A stretch of DNA of 64,000 nucleotides from contig JACSVZ010000004.1 of assembly GCA_014706295.1 (NCBI GenBank), positions 8,776,465-8,840,464 on the forward strand, in the 5' to 3' direction. Below the pieces are notes generated by a model. It was not told where the DNA came from, did not search any database, and saw nothing but the letters and a program-made list of their open reading frames with translations. Position 1 is the first letter of the stretch; the number at the start of each line of letters is the position of its first letter. Source of the DNA: Lycocorax pyrrhopterus obiensis (lineage: Eukaryota > Chordata > Aves > Passeriformes > Paradisaeidae). Below are positions 39,485-50,900 of this stretch, one piece after another. The position numbers were made by a program, and so were the translations under genes.

Positions 39485-39785
39485 ATCTGTAAAGATGCAC
39501 AGATCTTTTATAAACGTCTTTCATGTAGCTCATGCCGTGATTTAATTTAATAAAAGATGCTGAAGTTATTGTACATTAACACTGAAAACTGCCTGAAATC
39601 AGACATTTACCAACTTACTGTGATTTACTCTTTCAGTCATTTATCAAAGCTAACATCTGTGTCCCTCTGCACAAGATTTGTAATCTTTGAATCCTTTCAA
39701 AACAATTACATTTTGCACAAAAATCTAAATATGTTTAGCTAGCAATGAGGTATCTCAAAACAGTCTGTGTGCATTCAAAAATGTA

Positions 39786-39840
39786 TGTTATATATATATT
39801 AACTTTTTGTACATATATGTACATTTGTGTGCACATATAT
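39786..39840. repeat. TA-rich palindromic patch
   Basis: A (TA)n run is followed by the perfect 14-bp palindrome GTACATATATGTAC at 39809-39822 and then CACATATAT. It is typical of decayed AT/AC microsatellite DNA. Confidence 0.7.
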
Positions 39841-40944
39841 TTAAAATCTTAAAACCTGTTAAAGCACAGGTTATTTTGAATGAAGTTGGCAGCACATCAG
39901 AAGATTAAATTTTCCTGGTTACTTTGGATCTTTTAGTCACTAAATATTGAATTTAGAACAGCTTGCTCATTTTACAGAGAGAAATAATTTGAAGTAAAAC
40001 TATCCAAAAGGCAAGATCTTATCTAGTAGCAAAAGCTGTGCTTGTTAATGTTTCCAAGCATGTAGAGCACAGCTGAAAAAAATCAGATTAAAATGAAGCC
40101 AGTATTTATTCTGAAGTGGAGTTCACCCCTGGTCACACCTTTTGCAGCTGCCAGTCACTTTGATGTGCCACTGTACCTGATGACATCCTCATATTGATTT
40201 TAGTCTGCCCAATCTATTTGTATTGTTTCCCTTGTGTTGAGGGATCACTGGGAATAGGAGTCTTGGTGTCTTTAACATGACTGAAGCCATATTTTCCAAG
40301 AAATGACCATTCTGGTAAAGCACTCACAGTAAGAGTATCTAATAAAGGTGATTTAGTAGAGGGAATTACAAAAATAAGCAAAGTTTAAGTCTTATTATAA
40401 ATTACAGATTCCTCTGCAGCATTTAGTTTGTGAATATTTGGAATGTACCTCAGGAAAATGGTTTTGGATCCCAGCATATTCAAAGCATGGAATAAGAACA
40501 AAAAACCTGCAAATGAACTGAAAATCTTGCAGATCCTACATGATGAGGTGATGAATTTTACTTTGGCTCGATTATTAGCAATGAGTGTTAGAAATGTTGC
40601 CAGCTCTGATTGAGGAGCACCACAATGAAGTAGAAGCAGGGTGCTTATTTCATCATTAGCTTGTGTGGCAATGGAAACCTGGTGGAGACTTCTGTGGGGA
40701 TAATTCTCAAATTAGATTGGGATAAATCCCGTGATGACAAGAAGCAATAATGCACGTTATCCTTGGAATGAGCTTCCAGGCTGCCCTGGAATAGTTTGAT
40801 AGGTACTGTGGCAGCATGTGACTCTGTGACTAGCAGAAAGCTGACCTTATAAACAAGTCAAAAATCATAGGAAAATCATTACTGAGTGTTGTATAATGTA
40901 TTTAAACCCTGTTGGTATGCACTAGCCAAACTCTCACTCAAGAT

Positions 40945-41001
40945 CAGGATCCACACACCAGGATCCAGTTAGACCAGGATCCACACACCAGGATCCAATT
41001 A
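40945..41001. repeat. 30-bp tandem duplication, two copies
   Basis: CAGGATCCACACACCAGGAT followed by CCAGTTA at 40945-40971 is repeated at 40975-41001 with one change (CCAATTA). Each unit itself contains two GGATCC boxes, so four lie within 55 bases. It sits directly upstream of a promoter-like motif set. Confidence 0.9.
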
Positions 41002-41085
41002 TTGGCTCATTAACCTCCCACAAACAGCTGTGGCTGCAGGGCGGGCATTAGCCCTATAAATCAAGCCCTGGGAGGAGCCAAAGGT
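40995..41085 (+). promoter_or_regulatory. Promoter-like CCAAT / GC-box / TATA arrangement
   Basis: CCAAT at 40995-40999, its inverse ATTGG at 41001-41005, GGGCGGG at 41039-41045 and TATAAA at 41055-41060 lie in the classical order over 66 bases on the + strand, predicting a start near 41085-41090. No recognisable exon follows; a 92-codon open frame at 41255-41533 is unremarkable. It may be an old LTR promoter, a noncoding RNA promoter, an alternative PLCB4 promoter or a coincidence. Confidence 0.35.
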
Positions 41086-43368
41086 CAAGAGCTGCTGAGC
41101 TGCTTGTTTCTGGGTGCTGTATGTGCTGGAGCTCTGCGCTGAGAAATTATAATCCAAGGATCAGAAGACTGCGAGCTCTGGCACAACTGAGCATTTGTGA
41201 TGTTTGGAGGAATGGACTGGGAGATGCAGGTAGAATTTTGACCCCAGGGAGAAAATGCCTTCAGCAGAACCAGACTTTGAGAGACTGAGCTGTGCTTTGA
41301 CTTCACATGTTACTTGTACCTGGTTTGCAAGTGTATTTAAACATTTAAATGGTTCTCTGGAGATCACAGAAAGGCGTGAGTTAGCTGAGTCTCACAGGTG
41401 TTTCTGGCCACATCACTGGATGTTTTATCATTATATCCCCCTGCTCCTGTGGAGTGTCCGTGGCTTTCAAACCTGGACTTGGAGTAGCTGTGTCCATCCA
41501 GCTGAACAAACCTCTCCCATCTCCCTCTGTTAGGATGTTGAAGCACAAATGTAGTCGTGCAATGTCAGATGAGATGTTCTGGTGAAAATTGACCTTTGAT
41601 ATATAAAATTAATACCACTGCTCATCTGGAGAGTGAGAAATGCAATTATTCACTTAGGTCATCTCTGTTTTCTGTCATACATAGCCTTTTTCTTGTCTGT
41701 GAGAGGGGTCTGTTTTTCTGGGGAGCTTTCCAACCATCTGATAAACAATGCTGTGTACAGCCAAGTGTATTCCTGTATTAGAATTTAATTTTCTAATCCT
41801 GAAGAGATGTAAAGAGGAATTTTCCCTTTGTACCGCTTCATATTTGTTTTTTTTAAAAATAATTGTTGAATGTATATACAATATGCTGGAAATTAAGGTG
41901 GAAATATCAAACAGTGCTCTTTTAATTCAAGATCATTGGTCCCTCCAGATGTATACAAAAATTTTAACTTCAGGAGTCTGATTAGCTCCATGTTAGCATA
42001 TATAAAAGAAAAAGAAGATTAGCAGTCTGTGAAAAAGGTAAAACCATACTATTTATGGTAAGATTTTGGCGGAGAAAATGTCGTTGAAGTCATTAACGCT
42101 GTCTAATATTTTCTCTTCAGTTTAGTTTTGAGGTTTGTTTTTTTTTTTTTCCTTTACCCCTTTCTGCCATTGTCTGCCCATCAGAAATCTACTCAGTTTT
42201 TTTCAATAAATAAACTAAGACTTAAGCACAGATTTTGTCCCTATGTATTGCTATGAAGCAGAAGAATGTTATGTTTGTTATCCAGGAGTAGGAAATGAAA
42301 CAAGTTGGCTTTAATTTTTCTCCCTGCTTTCTGTTCTGATGTAGTGCACAATGCACAGACACCTTCCTTAAGTATTCTCACTTTCAGTTAATTCCACCTG
42401 TATCCCTCACTGTTGTTCTGGTTTTCTGCCTATTTGGGTGGTTAACATTGCTATTAGCAATATCTGTACCTGTTGCATGCTCTTGACTACTGGTTATGTG
42501 CAAGAAAATAGCTCCCGAGGTTGTATTTAGCAGAAATAGAATCTCTAGGAACTGTTCATTTTGAGGTAACGTTCTATTGCATTCATCCTACACAAAACAG
42601 GCAATGCAATTTAGAAAGGCTTGCTAATAAACATAAATTCGAATTCATTAAGCAGGTGGGACTGCCCTGGAAGGAAAATCAGAAGTTAGACCAGGTCACC
42701 TTGTTCTTCATCGAGGCATATGTCCACTGGGTTTGCTTTCTGTCATCTTTTAAAATTGTTTGCTTGTCATACTTGGGTTCAGCATCAGAATGCTATTTTT
42801 AAAGTATTCATACTGAAACCATGCAAAGACCTTTAGAAATGCTGTATAATTAAGAGTTGAGCAAAAGGCTCACAGCCAGACAAATGACACTGGCTAATCT
42901 TAACCTAAAGATTCCCCAGGTTAGTGGTTCTGGATCCAGCATCCCTCTGTCCTGACTAGATCTCTATTTTTTTTTTTAATATTTTTTTCTTTTCTAACCT
43001 ATAAACTGTCTTCTGTGGGATTCATTCTGCAGCCATCTCAAGCGTTTGGCAAGCACCTTTTTTTCCTCCTTCTCCAGCAGAAGATGAATAAGATACAATT
43101 CTGCTGGTGCTTCAGATGGTTTGTATCACTCAAGACTCGCGAGGTGCCTCCGAGTACATTACACTGATGAGAAAAGTCTGCTCCTGCTGCAGCTTCAAAC
43201 CCTTCGCGGAGCCAGGGCTCCCTGAAACTGCACACACTGACTGCCCAAGGAGTATCCCAAAGGAGCAACTAAATATTGTGTGTTTGCATTCAGTTATTTG
43301 TCTCTGACCTTAATGATGTTTCAGAGACAACCGAGTCACATTTCTAAGTTTTATTTGTACGTGTGTCT
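41086..43368. other. Noncoding DNA left of the + strand CR1
   Basis: Contains T runs at 42137-42150 and 42968-42979 and otherwise nothing recognisable. If the TATA motif at 41055 is a real promoter, its first exon should start near 41085, but no convincing exon was identified. Confidence 0.5.
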
Positions 43369-43586
43369 CAAGCGGCACCAGGGGAGGTTCAGGTTGCACA
43401 TGAGGAGAAATTTCTTCACAGAAAGAATGAATAGACATTGGAATGAGCTGTCCAGGGAGGTGTTTAATTGCAGACTGGATGTGGCACTCGGTGCCATGGT
43501 CTGGTTGACACAGTGGTGTTCAGTCAAAAGTTGGACTCGGTAACCCCAGAGATCTTTTCCAACGGAATTGATTCTGTGATTCTCTG
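43369..43586 (+). mobile_element. CR1 LINE, 5'-truncated 3' tail with internal deletion
   Basis: The sequence runs from CACCAGGGGAGGTTCAGGTT through AGAAATTTCTTCACAGAAAG, GAGCTGTCCAGGGAGGTG, TTGGACTCGGTAACCCC and ATCTTTTCCAAC, to two terminal octamers ATTCTGTG ATTCTCTG (43571-43586). This is the + strand CR1 3' end. Compared with the CR1 pattern I know, about 20-25 bases are missing after GGGAGGTG, where the segment on the way to GGAGGTGTT should be. A 155-codon open frame (43468-43935) overlaps it and is not a gene. Confidence 0.9.
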
Positions 43587-44479
43587 TGGAAGATGGATGC
43601 AAATACTCTTGTTTAACCGTGTGCTGTCAGGGGCTTTGGGAGAAACAGAAAAAGTTGTGAAAATTGTGATGAGCCTGTGTGTCTCACACAGATACTGGCT
43701 GATCCTCTGCCAGCAGAATGCCTGGAGCTGGCATTCTTTGCATCTCCCAGGTGTCCCACCATCCCACTTCTCTCTCCCACTGTTTACAACAGAGGCACTG
43801 GGCTCTTCCCTGAAGGCGACACAGCAGTTTTGTGTCATCTCTGTATGTTCACTGTCACCATTTATCATTGTTTGCTTATGTCTGTTACAGAATAAGAACA
43901 AAATAGTTTTGACGTGCCTTTCGAGGTGTTCTTGAGATGGGTCACTTGAGTCCAGCCAGTGGATTGTTTACATTGAAGCACTGCTTGCAAATGCTTGTGG
44001 GGTTTTCTTGGGTCCTTCCTAAGCAGTGGTGTATAAGCTGAGCACAGGTCAGAGCCAGTGGGGAAAAATGCCCATTTTTCCTGGTTCAATTTGCTTCAGT
44101 TTCTGAGTTTCAGTTTCAATTTAATCCTTAAACAATGGATTTATTGAAGAAAACTTTGAATTTTAAAGGCTGGAGTACAAAGCTGGGGTTTGGATTTCAC
44201 CCATGCTTTGGCTGTAGTAATCTTACCTTTCAGTGCACCTGCTTCAGGGGCTCATAGTTGGAAGACAGAAATCTATTAGAGAGCTGTGTTTTCAGTGCCT
44301 TGCTGTGTTACACCGGAGCAGGTACTCATTTGCACAACACATAATCAGTATTAGAGCAACACTGCTCACACAGAGTGATTTATGGAGGTTTCAGTATCTG
44401 CGGGCTGTTCTTCTGAACAAATGTTACTGGAGAGTCTTGGAGAATATTACTGCAGTCTAAAATCACCTCTGATTGCTTT
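43587..44479. other. Noncoding DNA between CR1 and LTR-like block
   Basis: No gene or repeat recognised. Two frames of 125 and 155 codons cross its left part on opposite strands and both run into CR1 sequence. Confidence 0.55.
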
Positions 44480-44905
44480 GTGATCTTTTAAGGCTTTCAG
44501 CCAGCCTGTTTTGGGTGGCTGTAAATGCACTGCGAAGCACAAGCGTTGCAGCAGAAGGTATGGCTGCCCTACATACCATAATGGGTCGAAATTCCCAGGA
44601 TCCCTGGCAAGCACTATAAATGAGCTGGAAGCAGCTTAGCTGTAGTAGCAGGGAGCTGTGTGTGGCTGAGGAGCTGACGAAATCAGCCGGCGCAGTGAGG
44701 TGGTTCTGACACCCCAGAAAGCAGGTAAAGCCCAGCCGGCTCGGAGCTAACTCACACATCTGCACGGTGTAAACGTGCCCGCTGAAGGCCTGAATAAAAC
44801 ATTCCTGAGCTGCTGTTTCCCTGCTACCAGCTCGTGTCTCACGTGCACCTGGTCTTTGACCAGCGTTGGCACTCAGGGACCGCCTCATTCCAGCTGGAAA
44901 CATCA
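44480..44905 (+). mobile_element. Possible LTR, left boundary uncertain
   Basis: TATAAA at 44615-44620 is followed about 175 bases later by AATAAA at 44793-44798 and then about 100 bases that end GGAAACATCA at 44905. This spacing is that of U3-R-U5 in a retroviral LTR, and the block is richer in G, C and CpG than its flanks. No convincing TG start or target-site duplication was found; the left limit given is a guess at a TGTGATC start. An ordinary promoter with a nearby poly(A) signal would look similar. Confidence 0.4.
44615..44620 (+). promoter_or_regulatory. TATA box of LTR-like block
   Basis: TATAAA inside GCACTATAAATGAGC, with a GC-rich downstream region and an AATAAA signal 173 bases further on. 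Activity is not shown by the sequence. Confidence 0.35.
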
Positions 44906-47900
44906 CTTAATTCATGCCAGAGGGTTTCTGTGTGTGAACAGAATGGTGGATTGAGGCGTCACATTCTCTAAGAATTCTCTGTACTCTTGATGCAGGAAAA
45001 AAGGGATGTCTCTTAATACCCATGCACGTAAAACAAACCAAACAAAAAACCCCTTAATTTTTATACTTTTTTTTTTTTGTTTTCTTCTTTAAAACATTGA
45101 CTGAAATTTTAAAGATGTAGCACATTCTTTCTAAGAATATTTTTGTAAACAGTATTGAGTACACTAGTGAAGCGGATCTGTGGGGGCATGCCTTGACTCC
45201 AGCTGCAGGTATGATTGCAGAGTGGGTGGCTTTGCTCTGCAGTGCAGTATTGCTGATGGAATTGCCTGATGGAACTCGAGTTCAGTTTGTGGCACATGCA
45301 GTCAGAGGGGTTCAGGGAGCATGGCTGGAGCTCGTCTTTACAGCTGTGCCTTTTTGTTTGCTTTGGATCAGGTAGTTTTTATCTCGGTGTATCAACCTGG
45401 TTTCTTTCCTGGTTTCGTACTTCTGCTCCAAAACACAGCCACAACTGAGAAAGGCAGCTTTGGATAGAGATAATGTTATCTTGTGCCTGTCAGGACCGGG
45501 TCCGAAAGCAAAAGGAAGTTTGATTTCTTTAACTGTAATGGAGTACTGTCTGTTACACAGCTTGAAAAGAGCAGCCTTTGTTTCCTAGATCTGATAGTTC
45601 TGCCACAGTGATAGGTTTGCCTGAGTAACTTATTCCTCCTTATCTTGTGTGGGAATTTGGGTTTCCAATTAAAAGCATGGTTTCCCTGCTTATCACATCC
45701 AGCACCTGCAGGATCTTGTATTCAACCTGATTTTCAAGCATTGCCATCCTGAACTTTAAGTTCAGGTGGTTGCTTAACCACAGCTTCAAAAACAAACTAA
45801 GAATCAATTTTTTTCCATCTTTGTTCTGCTTAATAGTTCTGCTGTTTCTTCGTGTTCAGTTTATTAATAAATAATGGGATTTATTAATAAATAAATAAAT
45901 AGGCTCTTGGATATGTTTCAGCTTACCAGCTATGGTAGCTGTTGGCTGTGGGTTTGCTTTTTAACATTACACTAAGCAAGTTCCTGAATGGCTTTGTAAC
46001 CAGGTCTTAAAGCCAAGTTTTCAGTACGTTGGAAAATTTAAGAAGTGGCAAACTTGCTTTAGGATTGGGAGATTAGACCAACACTCCTGGCAAAATGGGC
46101 TGCTGAGTATCAAAGCTGAGAGAAATTATGCTCAAAGTCAGCCAGTTTTCAAAATCCTGGTGGTCTTTCCCAGTAGCCTGTGTGAGCTGCAATTTGATGC
46201 CACCTAAAATTCGCTGCTCTTGCTTCTGTCTGTGCTGCCAGTCTGTCCTTTGTGCTGGTCACGACGTGACTCCTGTGTGACCTGGTCACTGCACGAGAGC
46301 AGCAGAAAATAACAAGGGCTTTCCACCGGTGTACAGCTGTGACCTGCTTGAGATGGGATCACTTGGGCTAGCAGGGATCATCACAAAGGAAGCAGAAGCA
46401 AGGGGTTAGGACTGCTCTTTTCAGCGAGAGAGAGTTGGACTGGCTCCCTTTCTCGCCCGTGGTGGCTCCAAAGCGGCTCAGTTTTTGCTGGCACTCTGAG
46501 CAAGCAGCTGTGTGCTGCGTTTGCCTGGGGTTTCCGCAGGGAGGTTACTCTGGTTGCCCCTGGTACGGGGGTGTCTCCAGCACACACTGGTAACGCTTAA
46601 CCTGGGGACACTGGTGTCCACTGCCCTGCCTGTTTACTGAGCTAATCTGTGCCCTTGGTGTGGTTAATCAAGAACGCTCAGGGGTGGGATCAGTTCACAC
46701 TTTCTCACACACAAATCTTGATGCACGTTAGTTTGCACAAAGCAATGAACAGTATTATTGATTAACCCTTAATGAGCCCATGCTATTGAGATTTTGGAGA
46801 AAACAGTAGAAATACGACCTAGGAAAGGAAAGCTGTAACTATGAAATCTGTTATTTCTGTTTTCATGCCAGCCACTTCTGTTTCAGGAGAAGCAGTAGCC
46901 TCTCCCTTCCCTGTGCTGCTTTTATCTCCCATCCAAAAAAGCCTTGCCAACAACCTGGTATCTCAGTAAGCACAGCCTGGTTGCCTGCCTTCAGGAGGCT
47001 GCTGCCAGCTGCTCGGCTTAAAAAACTTGCAGACCACTCTCAGTGTTCCTGGGGATGGCAGGGGGCTTTCCAGAGAAACACCAGCTGGGCTTAGTCCCTT
47101 TTCCCTCCATGTGCCATTTCACTCAGGTGCCCAAAGAACACAAGCATATATGGAGCAAAGAAGGGATTTAATTCAGCTGTGCCGTGACTGTGCAAAGCAC
47201 CCTCTGACATGGATGAGGTACAGAAACCAAGGTTGCAGGAGAGTGTGCTGACAAAACAAAAGATTTATTGGTCTAAACCCTATATTAATATTTAAGAAAG
47301 CAAGCAAACAACAAACCCACAGCGTGTAACCTCCCTGGTGCAAGCTTTCAATTTGTACATGTAGTTATTTCACAGAAGATTCATTTTAGACATTGACATC
47401 TTGCTTGGTCTGTTCTCCACCGTACAGTGTAGTTGTATAGTATCCAAGTGCTCCAAAGCGAATAAAATCACCTTCCCTGGTGATGCTGAAAAACCACATT
47501 CTTGCTTTTAACAGAGGGGAATATTCTGACTTGCTCAGGAAAAGTGGTATCCTAATGAGACTGGAAACCAGAAATGCTCAGTCCTTACCTGTACTGTACA
47601 AATCCTTTTGCCCACGGTTTTTTGATGTGGAAAAGCTGCCATTTTCCTCCCCTGAAACAACTTTCCCATAGATATTCCCAAGCCCTGAGTTGTTTTCCTG
47701 CAGTGTGGTCAGTTGTTTCTCTTTCAACTCCTTTGACTGGCAGTGCCCTTTATGGTCCAATCACAGAGAACAAGATTTAATTAGGATCTTCGAGAGGGAT
47801 TAAGAGCATTTTAAACAAAAAACTATCCTCAGGATGTTAGGACTGCTTTGGGAACAAATAGGGTACAGGAAGATGGGAAGAAGGACTTTTGATACATGAT

Positions 47901-50900
47901 TTGACAATCCAGTTGTGGCCGGGCCAGAGTGATGTTCCTGTCACATCACGTTGTCCATTAATTCTTTTGGCAAGGTTTATTTCCTACGGGAGTTGGCCAC
48001 GATGAGTGGTGTCCAGGGACAGTGTTTCTTCTCAGGCTTTTTCCATGGTATGCAGCTGATTTTCCAGCATGCAAATCACACGTGCTGACAAGAATCAGAT
48101 GCACCTGTTCCTTGACCACGGCCCACTCCACAGATGCAGATTTAGAGCCCCAAAAAAGAAAGGGCTGGAGGGTGTGGACCAGTTGAGCTGGGTAATTTCA
48201 CTGCCAGAGGTATTTTTAGTATAAACTGTGTACTCGCATCTAAGTTTAGAGTGATTGTAATTATGTTAGGAGTTTTGTTATACAAAAATAAACAGCTGCT
48301 GGAGACTGAGGGCAGCTTGGGACCACAAAGCATTGAATGCACTGATTCACACGTGGCAACGCTTTTTCTAATGTGCCCATTGGGATTCCTTGTCTAAACT
48401 CTACTGCCTGCTTCAGCAAAGTGTTTTACTCTTCATCAATTTAAGCAGAGCATTTTTGGTTGTTTTTGGGGTTTTTTTTTGTTAACTGGGCTGTGAGAGG
48501 TGCTGTCATCATCTCCTCCTCAGCAATGTGTGTACTTTGATTATAAACTGGAGATTTTTCCTTGCAAACAAACACTGTATTTACATATGTACTATATTGT
48601 ACCTATATGCTTCACATTTCCCTGGGCTGGTCTCTCAAATGTCAAGATTTTTGAAGATGCCTGCAATGGATTTATTGGGTGTATGCAGGAATTGTGGGCT
48701 GCAGAAGGACAGCGTTCACTTTATTGTGCTTACAAGGGGTTTGCTAGCCAAGGGCAAAGAACGCTCTTCCTTAAGCTTTCAGTCAAAAACCAGTCTAGAC
48801 ATTTTTATCACATTAAACAGTCTGAAGCATTTAATAGGTATGTGACAGGAAAAAAAAGCAGTCTGAACTAGCTGACCAGTTTCTTATGGGAAAAGCCTGA
48901 TGGGCTCAAGTTTTTATTCTTTGCAATGGTAATTATTATGCTGGAAATGCTTAACCGTGATGAAGACAAAGCTAGTTTTAGACATGTAAAAATGTTACCT
49001 TCGCTTTCCATGGGGTCTGCTGTGCTTTGGGTGTGACGCTGCTCTTTATTTTGATGGGCCCTGCCTTTCCTGAGTGTGTGTGCCACTTGTTACTGAGCTG
49101 TAGGAGGCCAGAGTGGATGGTAAGCACCACTTGAGAACACTTCAGTTCATCCAGCCAGTGCAAATGGCAAAACATTTCCTTTCTGTCTCTGCGACGGTCC
49201 CTTTATCAATTGTTGTGATGTAACTGGTTGCATCTGTTGATTCCCACTGCATTTGATGGCTTCCAAATAGACTGCTCTTCCTTTGACCTCCACCCTCATG
49301 TCTAGAATCAGTTCTTTCACCTTTCCAGGCTTCTTCCTCATTCATCCCTTTGTTCTGTCTGCAGCATGGGGCAATACTGAACTCCTCACCTCCAGGAGCC
49401 CTGCCATCCCCACTCCTGAGCTGTCACAATAAATGACCCCCCTCTGCTCTTGCCTGGAATGTTGGCAGTGTTCTTGCCACTTCTCTCTTTTTCACCCCCC
49501 CACACAGACACCAGCGTTTTGTTTTGTTGGTCTTTCTTAGTGTATATTCCACCCAGTTCCTTCCTTTCCAGCCATATTGCAGTAACCCAGCTTCATACTT
49601 GGAATAATCTCTAAAAATAGCCTTGCATGTGCTGTCCCAAATAATTTCCATTTCAGCTTTCCCAAACTATCTGCTGTTCTTTCCTAGCATGGTGAAAATG
49701 CGGCCATCTTCCCTTTTGATTTTAGCTGTGTTGGTCTGCTTGGGCACTTCGTCACGCTGTCTCAGCGCTGTCAGTGCCAGACACCCCATCCTTGCTTCCT
49801 GTATCTTTTCCTGCTGTTAGTTCCTTCCTCCTCTTTTCAATTCCTGTGCCCTTCCCCACGCATCCGTTTCACTTCTTTCTGCCCTCTTGGTTGTCTGGAG
49901 GCAGGAATGTCCTCCTGTTCCAGCATGATGTGCATGCTCTCAGCTTTCCAGGGAGAGAGGAGAAAGTGCTGCTCATCTCCCTGCCTATGTGAGTGTGTTC
50001 CACATGTACCTGTGAGGGCAGAGGTATCCTCTGCTTGTGCTACATGTCTCCCTTTCCTCCTCAGCAGCAGGTGGCAAGAAAGAACAGTGATGAGGAGGAG
50101 GAGCTCAGAGAGAGGTATCAGCTCCCCCTCTCCTTTCCTGCTGCTTGACACTGAAATTACATCTCAAAGTTAGGAATTCAGAGAAAGTGAGTCCCCTGGC
50201 TCTGGTGTCGCCAGTTGGTCCAGAAAAATCTGAATAAATGGAAGTTCTCAGCATGCTGTAAATCCTGCTGTTTATTAGGAGCTGTCAAAGAAGTGTTCCA
50301 AATGGGCTGTGAGGGCCAGCGGGCCATACCAGCGCTCCTGACTGGCAGCCTGGCTCTCCTTTCCGTCTCCATACTGCACAAATAGGTTACATACCAACAC
50401 TTTTATTTTTATCCCTTTAGGAATACTGTGTCAAATCATCCACTTGGAACAATCAAAAACTGAGATGCCTTTCCTTCAGAAATTTCATATATATGTATCT
50501 TATGAATAGTTGAACAAGCCAAAATACATCCAGCAGGCAGATTTGGAGAGGTTGCTGGCTTGGAGCACCCTCCCACCCCTCTCTTTAATAGCTGACATGC
50601 CTGGTTTTACCCCATTTCTTAAACAAGCCAGACATTAATATTCAGAGGGACATTTTAGGGGTGCTGTTCTCAAGGTATGTAAACAGCTGAATGCCTCAAT
50701 AATGACTGTATTAGCACCCTGAACTGTTTCATCAGATAAAGTTCTGAGTAGTCTCACGCAGCCTCCCTTTACCCCAAAGAGACAACAGCTGTCGGTTCAT
50801 AGCGACTGCTGTGACAGGAAACAGAGCACAATGTCAAGAGAGTTATTTTAATATTTGATTAGGAGAAATGAATATGCAGATTGCATGGGTTCTCTGAGGC

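Larger units (their letters stand above)
29797..40944. other. Long noncoding stretch
   Basis: No exon recognised. Items inside it that can be named are given separately: the 21-bp duplication near 33.7 kb, the enhancer-like patch at 36.6-37.0 kb, the G/T tract near 39.4 kb and the TA palindrome near 39.8 kb. A T-rich tract occupies 30228-30260. Open frames up to 143 codons (35373-35804, - strand) have no recognisable features. Confidence 0.55.

Noticed and set aside
39960..40020. Third MIR-like fragment around CATTTTACAGAGAGAAA
   Set aside because: Only one MIR word matches; the surrounding order does not follow the element.
43468..43935. Open frame of 155 codons on the + strand
   Set aside because: Its first third is CR1 3' untranslated sequence, so it is not a host gene.
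44463..44906. Open frame of 147 codons on the - strand
   Set aside because: It lies antisense to the LTR-like block and shows no known domain.
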